Positions 5,961 to 11,880 of a DNA stretch of 12,539 bases are shown here, piece after piece (the stretch's first letter is position 1; the number at the start of each line of letters is the position of its first letter). The stretch covers positions 1 through 12,539 of the forward strand of contig JAIVHA010000044.1 of assembly GCA_020201295.1 (NCBI GenBank), in the 5' to 3' direction. Made by a program: the position numbers and the translations under genes. The stretch comes from Lysobacteraceae bacterium. Its GTDB lineage: Bacteria > Pseudomonadota > Gammaproteobacteria > DSM-19610. A model generated the notes under the pieces. That model had not been told where the DNA came from. It saw only the letters and a list, made by a program, of their open reading frames with translations, and did not search any database.

Positions 5961-6180
5961 TCACTCGAGGGTGAAGTAGAAGCGCGCACCCGCGCCAGGG
6001 CTGGATTCCGCCCAGATCTGGCCTTGGTACCGCGCCACGATCCGGGCCACGGTTGCCAGGTCGATGCCGGCGCCTTCGAATTCATTGACACCGTGCGAGG
6101 GTTCAAAGGAGTGAAACAGCTTGTCCGTATCTTGCATCGAGTTCCTGCAGGTGATCACGCTATTGTTCAAGCTCCTGGCT
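5961..6180 (-). pseudogene. Remnant of a sensor histidine kinase
   Basis: Two recognisable pieces of one kinase, in different frames. Nearest the 3' end, an open stretch (about 6137 to 5961) reads KLFHSFEPSHGVNEFEGAGI, then DLATVARIV, AESSPGAGARFYFTLE. This is the last part of a HATPase_c domain, equivalent to the usual DEFEGTGIGLATVQRIV...GATFYFTL. Its G-box has an Asp (GAGID) where Gly is expected. Just upstream, another frame reads SQELEQ, an in-frame stop at 6160-6162, then RDHLQELDARYG, which resembles the coiled linker (HRDHLEELV.ER) found before the HisKA domain. The phosphoacceptor His and the N-box are missing, so a deletion of the kinase core plus a stop and a frameshift are inferred. 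It ends 13 bases after the rluA remnant's start codon position, on the same strand. Confidence 0.65.
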
Positions 6181-6443
6181 GGTGTGGGAGCAGAGTAATG
6201 TATCCGGCCATGGTATCGCAGTGCCCGTGATTTCGCATGGCCCTGGACCGCGCGCTCAAATCCGGCAGGCTCCTGGACGTTTTCCGTGCTGATATCTTTA
6301 TTTGCTGATTGTTTCCCCATGGTTTTTTTACCCGATCAGCCTCGGTAGTCAGAAGAAATAATGATCACCGTCATGGCTTTTCACTGGATAGGTGCATATT
6401 GTTAGCGTTGGAATTCAGACAAGTGCCAGAGGGAGGCAGAACC

Positions 6444-6881
6444 ATGACGAAAACCATGATCCTGGTAGCCGACAGCAGCCGGGCACGGCTGTTTATCGCC
6501 GATACACCCAAGGCGACACTGCGTGAAGTGGAGGATTTCACTTCACAAGGCGGACGTTTACAGGAGGGCGAGCTCGTGAGTGACCGGCCCGGCAGTGCGC
6601 GAAGCCCCTCCGGGCATGGGCTGCATGCCTACGAACCGCCCACCACGGCCCAGGAGGAGGCGCGTCTCCAGTTCGCCAAGCACCTGGTGGAGCGCCTGGA
6701 GCAGGATCGCAGGCAGGGGGTTTTCGACCAGTTCGTCCTCGTGGCACCCGCCGCCATGCTGGGCAAGTTACGGGCCGAGATGAAGGGTCCCTTGGCCAAG
6801 CTCCTGGTGGAAAGCCTGGACAAGAACCTGGTGCAGCAGTCGCCGGAGGAGCTGCGTACGCAGGTGAGTGTGCTGTTGTAG
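6444..6881 (+). CDS. Host-attachment-family protein
   Basis: A 145-residue protein, the usual length of the Host_attach family (named after an Agrobacterium protein implicated in attachment to plant cells; its biochemical role is unclear and an eRF1-like fold has been suggested). Diagnostic features are the N terminus MILVADSSRARLFIAD, the middle R.GSARSP.G.H.YEPP.T, the helix FAKHLVERLEQ, and VLVAPAAMLGKLRAEM near the C terminus, ending KNLVQQSPEELR. The start at 6444 is chosen over a longer frame from 6309 because GGGAGG lies 8 bases before it and the family begins here. There is no signal peptide, so it is probably cytosolic despite the name. It stands alone between the decayed minus-strand genes and the response regulator. 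The family is widespread in free-living proteobacteria, so it does not imply a pathogen. Confidence 0.88.
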   Translation: MTKTMILVADSSRARLFIADTPKATLREVEDFTSQGGRLQEGELVSDRPGSARSPSGHGLHAYEPPTTAQEEARLQFAKHLVERLEQDRRQGVFDQFVLVAPAAMLGKLRAEMKGPLAKLLVESLDKNLVQQSPEELRTQVSVLL

Positions 6882-7023
6882 ATAGATAGGCCGGGCAGGG
6901 GGCGGCGAATTCACCTCGGGTCCCTGCCGCGATTACAGCATCGACGCCATGATCGGCGGGCGTGTGGAGAAGGTCTATGGCACCGCCTGCCGGCAGCTGG
7001 CGGGTGCAAGGCTAGCGCGCCTC

Positions 7024-7042
7024 AGCCCCGCCCCGCGGGGTT
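7024..7042 (+). terminator. Weak candidate terminator hairpin
   Basis: AGCCCCG (7024-7030) can pair with CGGGGTT (7036-7042) around a 5-base loop, with one G-T pair. No real U-tract follows, so it may only be GC-rich structure. If functional it would end transcripts from the host-attachment gene, about 140 bases away. Confidence 0.2.
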
Positions 7043-7073
7043 CCGGCGCGGTTTGATCCTCGTATTCAATCGT

Positions 7074-7102
7074 TTGCCGTTCCGTGAACTGCGGTACATA
7101 AA
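7074..7102 (+). promoter_or_regulatory. Candidate sigma-70 promoter of the response regulator
   Basis: TTGCCG (-35, 4 of 6 matches) and CATAAA (-10, 4 of 6) are separated by 17 bases and lie about 80 bases before the regulator ATG. Pattern match only. Confidence 0.3.
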
Positions 7103-7180
7103 GTTTCCGGGCGCCGGACCGATATGGTGTAAGGGGTAGCATCGACCCGGAACCGCGCCGGTCAGATTCGAGGAGTTCTC

Positions 7181-8014
7181 ATGAAAAACAATGCGATATC
7201 GTTGCCCGATTCATCCGCGACGGCCGCCCGGCCAACGGTGCTGATTGTTGATGACTCACGACTCATGCGGGTCGCAATCAAGAAGATTCTTAAAGACGAA
7301 TTCGAGCTCATCGAGGCGGTCGACGGCGAGGATGCCTGGAGCCGGCTCATGGAAGAACCCGCGATTGCCTGTATCTTCAGTGATCTCTCCATGCCCAACC
7401 TGGATGGCTATGGCCTGCTGGCGCGGGTGCGCGGTTCCGATGATGCGCACGTGCGCGCGCTGCCCTTCATTGTCATCACCGGGAAGGAAGGGGACCTCGG
7501 TGGTCTGCTGGAGGAAGTGCGAGGCCATGGCGCCACGGACCTGGTCGGCAAGCCCTTCAAGAGCGATGAAATCATTGCCCGCACCCGTTCCCTGCTGGCG
7601 GTGGACACGCCGACTCCGGAAGCGCCCACCGTGAATGAGGCGCCGGCCGTGGATCAGGCCGCCGCGGCGGAAGCATGTCGTATTCGCGAGGAACAGGAAG
7701 CGGAAGCTGCGCGCCGGGCAGAGGTAGCGGCGCGCCAGGCAGCCGAGCAGGCGGAGCAGGAACGCCTCGCCGCGGAAGCGGCAGCGCGCCAGGCCGAGGA
7801 AGAGGCCCGGATCTGCGAGGAATTGCGCGCCAAGGCAAGGCTCATGGCGGAGGAGCGCGAGCGGCAACGCCTGGCAGAAGAACAGGCGTTGCGCCTCAAC
7901 CCGCTACAGAGGCTTTTTGTGCGCCTGGCGCTGCCGTTCATGTCCCTGGCCAATCGCCTGTTGCGCCTGGGCAAGGACGAGGCCCTGGAAAAATTGCGCA
8001 AGCGGCTGCGCTAA
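7181..8014 (+). CDS. Response regulator: CheY-like receiver plus long coiled coil and basic amphipathic tail
   Basis: A 277-residue protein. Residues about 18-140 form a complete receiver domain: acidic pocket Asp24/Asp25 (VLIVDDSRLMR), phosphoacceptor Asp68 (FSDLSMPNLDG), switch Thr100 (FIVITGKEG) and Lys124 (GKPF). After a Pro/Ala-rich hinge (141-158), residues about 160-236 are an almost uninterrupted Ala/Glu/Arg/Gln helix of TolA type, predicted to be a coiled coil. The last 40 residues (NPLQRLFVRLALPFMSLANRLLRLG...KLRKRLR) form a hydrophobic, strongly basic amphipathic segment that could contact membrane or DNA. No standard output domain is present. The start is well set by GAGGAG before the ATG. 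No histidine kinase is adjacent; the only kinase sequence nearby is the remnant at 5961-6180, whose relation is unknown. A terminator follows at 8040. Confidence 0.9.
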   Translation: MKNNAISLPDSSATAARPTVLIVDDSRLMRVAIKKILKDEFELIEAVDGEDAWSRLMEEPAIACIFSDLSMPNLDGYGLLARVRGSDDAHVRALPFIVITGKEGDLGGLLEEVRGHGATDLVGKPFKSDEIIARTRSLLAVDTPTPEAPTVNEAPAVDQAAAAEACRIREEQEAEAARRAEVAARQAAEQAEQERLAAEAAARQAEEEARICEELRAKARLMAEERERQRLAEEQALRLNPLQRLFVRLALPFMSLANRLLRLGKDEALEKLRKRLR

Positions 8015-8039
8015 GTATCATAAGTTCCAGTGTCATGTG

Positions 8040-8066
8040 ACGAAGGCGGCCTGGTGCCGCCTTCGT
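8040..8066 (+). terminator. Strong rho-independent terminator after the response regulator
   Basis: An 11-bp perfect GC-rich stem (8040-8050 with 8056-8066, loop CTGGT), 26 bases after the response regulator stop codon, followed by the pyrimidine-rich TCGTTCCC. It separates the regulator from adk. Confidence 0.75.
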
Positions 8067-8111
8067 TCGTTCCCGCCTGATTACTTGATCCGTCTCATAT
8101 TTTGTCCGGAT

Positions 8112-8140
8112 TTGAACCTGGCTCGCGAATGCGCCAAAAT
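8112..8140 (+). promoter_or_regulatory. Candidate sigma-70 promoter of adk
   Basis: TTGAAC (-35, 4 of 6) and CAAAAT (-10, 4 of 6) with 17-base spacing, about 80 bases upstream of the adk start and downstream of the preceding terminator. Pattern match only. Confidence 0.3.
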
Positions 8141-8220
8141 GCCCCCCTGCCTGTCCCGGGATGTTTTGTTTCGGGCCTGTCAAAACAAGACATTAGCAGT
8201 TAACCAAAAGGAGAATGATT

Positions 8221-8868
8221 GTGAAGTTGATTCTGTTAGGCGCCCCGGGCGCGGGCAAGGGCACGGTTTCCAAGTTGCTGACGGCCCTCGATGGCTCGGT
8301 GCAGATTTCCACTGGTGACATACTGCGCGGCGCCGTGAAGGATGGGACCGAGCTGGGTAAAAAGGCGCAGGCCTTTATGAAGGCCGGGGACCTGGTTCCC
8401 GATGACCTGATCATGGGTATCATGGAAGAGCGTTTGCAGCAGCCCGATTGCGCCAACGGTTTCCTGCTCGATGGCTTTCCGCGCACCATCCCCCAGGCCG
8501 AGGCCCTCGAAGTCCTGCTGGACAGGCTGAACATCAAGCTCGATGCCGTGGTGGATCTGGATGTGCCGCGCGAGGTGCTGCTCGATCGCCTGACTACCCG
8601 TCGCACCTGTTCCAACTCCGACTGCCAGGAAATCTACAACATCAAGAGCAAGCCCCCGAAGGTGGAAGGCGTGTGCGACAAGTGTGGCAGCCCGGTGATC
8701 CAGCGGGATGATGAAACCGAAGAAGCCATCAGCAAGCGCCTCGATACCTACAACGAAAAGACCGCACCCCTGGCCTCTTTCTACGAGAAGCAGGGTAAGC
8801 TGATGAAGGTCAACTCTACCTCCAGCGATGCCGTGGTTGCAGCCATCAAGCAGAAGCTCGGCATGTAG
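8221..8868 (+). CDS. adk: Adenylate kinase with zinc-type LID
   Basis: Catalyses ATP + AMP to 2 ADP in the cytoplasm; 215 residues. The P-loop is GAPGAGKGT (7-15), the AMP-binding region QISTGDILRGAV, and the family signature FLLDGFPRTIPQAEAL (81-96). The LID (about 124-162) carries Cys130, Cys135, Cys152 and Cys155 (CSNSDC...CDKC), the arrangement that binds structural zinc in long-type kinases. The first pair is spaced by four residues, whereas two is the common spacing. The start is GTG 8221, not the in-frame ATG 8215. AAGGAG lies only one base before that ATG but 7 bases before the GTG, and MKLILLGAPG is the canonical N terminus. After the P-loop it reads TVSKLL rather than the common TQA pattern, so it belongs to a somewhat divergent branch. 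It appears monocistronic. Confidence 0.95.
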   Translation: MKLILLGAPGAGKGTVSKLLTALDGSVQISTGDILRGAVKDGTELGKKAQAFMKAGDLVPDDLIMGIMEERLQQPDCANGFLLDGFPRTIPQAEALEVLLDRLNIKLDAVVDLDVPREVLLDRLTTRRTCSNSDCQEIYNIKSKPPKVEGVCDKCGSPVIQRDDETEEAISKRLDTYNEKTAPLASFYEKQGKLMKVNSTSSDAVVAAIKQKLGM

Positions 8869-8880
8869 TTCCGTTCGCAA

Positions 8881-9116
8881 GGCAGGCCAGGAGCCTGTCG
8901 GACTTGGGACTGATCTCGGCAACTGCTCCATGCGTTGCTCTACCTCCTGCATCCATGCAGTCGTACTGCGCGGGTGGGAGAGTGGCCCATTTTCCAGATC
9001 CTTTTCGTCGAATAGCTACGGCTATTCTCCTCAAACGATCGGAAAAATGGACTCACTCTCCCACCTTGCTCGCTACGATCGCCCAAGTCCGACAGGCTCC
9101 TAGTGTCCGGCCTGCC
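8881..9116. repeat. 236-bp imperfect palindrome, MITE/REP-like intergenic element
   Basis: Nested complementary arms span the gap between adk and the HAD gene. Outer arms GGCAGGCC (8881-8888) and GGCCTGCC (9109-9116) flank perfect 20-base arms 8889-8908 and 9082-9101. Inner arms are GGTGGGAGAGTG (8973-8984) with its complement 9054-9065, and CCATTTTCC (8987-8995) with 9041-9050 (one base extra). The centre is a hairpin GAATAGC-TACG-GCTATTC (9010-9027). About 60 bases on the left side lack a partner, so that half carries an insertion or has diverged. The right arm contains the stop codon and 3' end of the HAD gene. No ORF is inside. Long nested inverted repeats without coding capacity in an intergenic gap suggest a mobile palindromic element; it may also act as a two-way terminator. 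Confidence 0.7.
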
Positions 9117-9900
9117 CTTGCAGCTCTTTTTCCCACCAGGCTGGTAACTCGGCCACGGACTCCAGTACCGCATCGGGTCGCACCTTGCCTTGCAGGTCCT
9201 CTGGCCTGAACTTGCCGGTTTTTACCAGTACTGCCCTCAACCCGGCTTCTTGCGCCCCTCCCACATCGCCGTGGATATCATCGCCGATCATCAATAATTC
9301 CCCGGCATCCAGTCCAAGGCTGGCCGCTGCCACCTGGAAAAAAGCGGGTGCGGGCTTGCCGAATACCCTGGGTGTCAGGCCGGTGGCATACTCCAGCGCC
9401 GCCACGAACGGACCAGTGTCCAGTTGTAGCCCGCCTGGAGCCTTCCAATAGCGGGTCATGCCCAGGGCGATCAGGACAGGTCGGGGATCCCGCATGAGGC
9501 AGGTGAAGGCCTGGTTCAGGCGGGCGAAACTCCATTCGGTGCCGAGATCGCCCACCACTACGGCGCTGACAGGCTGATGGATATCGTCGTCCCATTGCGG
9601 CAGGTCGGCGAATTCCACCCGGGTGGCTTCCGGCACGAACAGGGCCACGGGACCCTGGCTGTGGGTGCGCAGCCAGTGCGCGGCCGCCCGGGGAGGGCTG
9701 ATGATGCGGTCCACCGTTGCCGTGATCCCCAGGCGCGCAAGCTTTTTCACGATATCGGATCGAGGTTTCGAAGTGGTGTTGGTTACGAAGCAATGAGGAA
9801 TATCCAGTTCGCGTACCCAATGGAGGGTATGCAGGGCACCGGGAATGGCTTCATTACCCTGGTACAACACCCCGTCGAGGTCGAAGAGGATGGCCTTCAT
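9100..9900 (-). CDS. HAD-superfamily subfamily IIA phosphatase (LHPP-like)
   Basis: A 266-residue cytosolic phosphatase. Motif I is FDLDGVLY (nucleophile Asp7, acid/base Asp9); motif II is VTNTTSKPR (Thr40); the C2-type cap lies between about residues 70 and 180; motif III is Lys182 in FGKPAPAFF; motif IV is GDDIHGDVGGA (Asp207, Asp208, Asp212). The order and the NTTSK and GKP motifs match subfamily IIA (NagD/LHPP group). The closest resemblance from memory is to the LHPP-like branch, whose animal member hydrolyses phospholysine/phosphohistidine and inorganic pyrophosphate; the bacterial substrate is unknown. It starts 6 bases after the TlpA-like gene's stop and is the last gene of the minus-strand operon. 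Its final codons and stop lie inside the palindromic element. Confidence 0.9.
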   Translation of the reverse strand: MKAILFDLDGVLYQGNEAIPGALHTLHWVRELDIPHCFVTNTTSKPRSDIVKKLARLGITATVDRIISPPRAAAHWLRTHSQGPVALFVPEATRVEFADLPQWDDDIHQPVSAVVVGDLGTEWSFARLNQAFTCLMRDPRPVLIALGMTRYWKAPGGLQLDTGPFVAALEYATGLTPRVFGKPAPAFFQVAAASLGLDAGELLMIGDDIHGDVGGAQEAGLRAVLVKTGKFRPEDLQGKVRPDAVLESVAELPAWWEKELQGQAGH

Positions 9901-9906
9901 GATGCA

Positions 9907-10452
9907 TCATTCCCGCAGCAGGGCACGCAGCTCTTCCACCAGTTCCGGCGCATCCCACTCCCGGGTGCCGACGGCCCGGTGCCGGATGATTCCGGCAGGG
10001 TCGATGATATAGGTGGTGGGCAGGCCGATGACGGGGTATTCCTCGACGATACGCCCTTCCCGATCCATCAGCAGGGGAAAGGTCACGGGATAGTCGCCCG
10101 TGAAGCGGAATATGGTGTCCTCGTCCTCTCCCACGTTGATGGCCACCACGGCAATGGCCTCATCACCGACCCGTTGATGCAGGCGTTCCATGGCAGGCAT
10201 CTCCTCGCGGCAGGGCGGACACCAGGTCGCCCAGAAATTCAGCACCACCACCTTGCCGCGATAGTCGGATAGCTGGTGCGTGCGGCCCTCGGTATCGGGC
10301 AGGGTGAATTCGGGTGCGGGCTTGCCGAGGAAGGCGGGCAGTGTCTGTGGCGTGGAGGGCTGGGCCAGGACCGGTGTGGTCAGGATGGCGGACAGCAGTA
10401 CGCAATGGACGAGCAGGGCATTCAGGATGATACGGGCTGGTCGCTGGCACAT
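9907..10452 (-). CDS. TlpA-family thiol-disulfide oxidoreductase, exported
   Basis: A 181-residue periplasmic thioredoxin-like protein. A signal peptide (residues 1-30, ending PVLA) precedes the AhpC/TSA-Redoxin-type fold: GKPAPEFTLPDTEGR, LSDYRGKVVVLNFWATWCPPCREEMP with the active-site CPPC (78-81), then FPLLMDREGRI and the cis-proline loop VIGLPTTYIIDPAG (Pro145). The family reduces periplasmic disulfides, for example in cytochrome c maturation or on specific partners. The start is supported by GAGGA 6 bases before the ATG even though this overlaps the preceding gene by 31 bases. That overlap implies translational coupling with the exported unknown protein upstream, which has two cysteines and may be a partner; this is inference. 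No ccm or dsb genes are in the window. Confidence 0.92.
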   Translation of the reverse strand: MCQRPARIILNALLVHCVLLSAILTTPVLAQPSTPQTLPAFLGKPAPEFTLPDTEGRTHQLSDYRGKVVVLNFWATWCPPCREEMPAMERLHQRVGDEAIAVVAINVGEDEDTIFRFTGDYPVTFPLLMDREGRIVEEYPVIGLPTTYIIDPAGIIRHRAVGTREWDAPELVEELRALLRE

Positions 10453-11015
10453 TGCAGGTCCTCGATCAAAAAGCTACGGGTCTCTCCGAACTGTTCCCAG
10501 GTTACTTCGAGCTTGAAGCGGCTCCCGGGCGGTAGATCGATCATGGTCATGCCCCAGTTGTAATCACCGGCTTCGTAGGTCTGTTCTGCTGGCAACAGGG
10601 CCCACTGGAAGGCAATGCGGGCCGCTGGCGCCGCGTCTTCCCGTTCCCAGAGCCTGGCCCAGTCCTCGCGGGTGAGGATGCTGGCGCCCCGGTCCCGGTG
10701 CTGGACCGTCCAGTCCTGTTGGCGATAGTGGAGTGGGGAAGGTTGCGCTTCATGGGAAATGTTACGGAATACGGTCTGGAAGACACAGCGTCCGGCAATC
10801 CGTTCCACTTGCTCGGAACTGAAGCCCCGCGCCAGGAAAAAGGCGCGGCTCTGGTCGGGAATGCGCTGCACCAGGCGCAGGGACATACCTTCGTCGCGGA
10901 TTTCCCAATAGGGCAACTGGGCCTGCTCGTCGATGCCCGTGGTCAGTGCTGCGGCGGACAACCCGCCTGGCGACATGGCCAGCTGCGCCAGGAATATGAT
11001 GGTGGACTGTTTCAT
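10422..11015 (-). CDS. Probable exported protein of unknown function, coupled to a TlpA-like gene
   Basis: A 197-residue protein I do not recognise. The start is uncertain: GTG 11042 (overlapping the SDR stop as GTGA), ATG 11033 and ATG 11015 are all in frame. ATG 11015 is chosen because it begins MKQSTIIFLAQLAMSPGG, a plausible if weak signal peptide ending LSAAA; GAGG precedes it closely. The mature part contains LPYWEIRDEGMSLRLVQRIPDQSRAFF cut by a helix (SSEQVERIAGRC), then a predicted beta-rich C-terminal half with many aromatic residues (YNWGMTMIDLPPGSRFKLEVTWEQ). It has only two cysteines, Cys77 and Cys189, so one disulfide is possible. Its 3' end overlaps the TlpA-like gene by 31 bases, suggesting matched expression. 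Alternatives include a cytochrome-maturation or copper-handling accessory factor; there are no ligand motifs to decide. Confidence 0.75.
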   Translation of the reverse strand: MKQSTIIFLAQLAMSPGGLSAAALTTGIDEQAQLPYWEIRDEGMSLRLVQRIPDQSRAFFLARGFSSEQVERIAGRCVFQTVFRNISHEAQPSPLHYRQQDWTVQHRDRGASILTREDWARLWEREDAAPAARIAFQWALLPAEQTYEAGDYNWGMTMIDLPPGSRFKLEVTWEQFGETRSFLIEDLQCASDQPVSS

Positions 11016-11038
11016 GACCTCATGATAGCGCATCTGCC

Positions 11039-11734
11039 TCACCAGAGGATTACCCTGCCATCGATGTCATAGAAGGTGCCGGTATCTTCCGGTTTCATCT
11101 GCGCCAGGATGGCACGCATTGCGGTCACGCTTTCCGTGGTGGAGATCTCGGCATGGGGGCCGCCCATGGCGGTCTTGACCCAGCCGGGATGGAGTATGGC
11201 TACGCGAATGCTCCTGGTTTGCAGGTCGATGGCAGCGCTTTTCAATACCGCATTCAATGCGGCCTTGGAGGACCGGTATACATAGCTGCCCCCCGATCCA
11301 TTATCCGCCATGCTGCCCATCTTGCTGCTCAGGCAAGCGATAAGCTTGTGTTGACTGCTGGCGATATGCTCGACGAAAGCCTCCATCATTTTCATGGGGG
11401 CGATGACATTGATACGCATGGCGCGCAGCCAGAGATTTTCGTCGGTATTACCAAATACGGCATCATCCTGGCCATACACGCCTGCGTTATTGAACAACAG
11501 GTCGATGGCTTGCCCTTCCAGCTCCCGGGCGAGGCTGGTAATGCGCCCATGATCCGTTACATCCAGTTGGTGCAGGTGGATTTTATGGTTTTCCGCAGCC
11601 AAGACATGGAGCTCCGTGGCCCGCTCCGGGTCGCGGCAGCAGGCATGGACCTGCCAGCCAGCGTTAGCGTACTGGCGCACCAGTTCCAGGCCGATGCCGC
11701 GATTGCTGCCGGTCACCAGGATGGTTTCATTCAT
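11039..11734 (-). CDS. Short-chain dehydrogenase/reductase (C-factor/CsgA-like)
   Basis: A 231-residue NAD(P)-dependent oxidoreductase of the classical SDR fold. The cofactor loop is TGSNRGIG (8-15), with LDVTD (57-61), NNAGVYG (82-88) and the structural Asn109 (RINVIAPM). The catalytic Ser is in CLSSKMGSM and the catalytic pair is Tyr153/Lys157 in SYVYRSSKAALN; the segment LHPGWVKTAMGG follows. The short length and HPGWV.T.MGG motif place it among the carbonyl reductase/C-factor-like SDRs; the substrate is unknown. ATG 11734 is preferred over a 36-codon upstream extension because AAGG precedes it at normal distance and MNETILVTGSNRGIG is a canonical start. It is the first gene of the minus-strand operon with the exported unknown, TlpA-like and HAD genes, and diverges from the persulfide dioxygenase gene. 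Confidence 0.92.
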   Translation of the reverse strand: MNETILVTGSNRGIGLELVRQYANAGWQVHACCRDPERATELHVLAAENHKIHLHQLDVTDHGRITSLARELEGQAIDLLFNNAGVYGQDDAVFGNTDENLWLRAMRINVIAPMKMMEAFVEHIASSQHKLIACLSSKMGSMADNGSGGSYVYRSSKAALNAVLKSAAIDLQTRSIRVAILHPGWVKTAMGGPHAEISTTESVTAMRAILAQMKPEDTGTFYDIDGRVILW

Positions 11735-11840
11735 GAGCGATACCTTATGCGTGCGTGGAATTTCGTCTATGCTTGAACTGATGCGAATCGAGGAAGATCG
11801 TCGCTGGGGCATGCCCGGGGAACTTATCCACCCTGCTTCC

Positions 11841-11868
11841 ATCCTACTACAGGTGTCGACATGATCAA
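11841..11868 (-). promoter_or_regulatory. Candidate sigma-70 promoter of the SDR operon
   Basis: On the minus strand, TTGATC (-35, 4 of 6) and TAGGAT (-10, 4 of 6) with 16-base spacing lie about 105 bases before the SDR ATG, in the 146-base divergent gap. Pattern match only; I could not find a better promoter for either side. Confidence 0.25.
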
Positions 11869-11880
11869 CAGGAGGATTGA

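Larger units (their letters stand above)
6882..7180. other. 299-base intergenic region with no secure gene
   Basis: Between the host-attachment gene and the response regulator. A plus-strand frame (start ATG 6949, stop near 7055) encodes about 35 residues (MIGGRVEKVYGTACRQLAG and onward) with coding-like codons but no Shine-Dalgarno sequence and no match I recognise. It may be chance or a small remnant. A GC-rich hairpin (7024-7042) and a candidate promoter (7074-7102) are listed separately. Otherwise I see nothing. Confidence 0.4.

Noticed and set aside
6949..7056. Possible 35-residue protein in the gap before the response regulator
   Set aside because: No Shine-Dalgarno sequence and no recognisable similarity; only the codon pattern is suggestive.
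8215..8220. In-frame ATG as the adk start
   Set aside because: It is one base from the Shine-Dalgarno sequence; the GTG two codons later has ideal spacing and gives the canonical N terminus.
7256..8952. Long minus-strand ORFs opposite the response regulator (7256-7867) and adk (8236-8952)
   Set aside because: No ribosome sites or motifs; the plus-strand genes are unambiguous.
9577..10272. 231-codon plus-strand ORF antisense to the HAD and TlpA-like genes
   Set aside because: Shadow ORF: both opposite genes carry complete catalytic motifs, while this product has none and no ribosome site.
11153..11776. 207-codon plus-strand ORF antisense to the SDR gene
   Set aside because: Antisense to a gene with all SDR motifs; the peptide has no recognisable domain.
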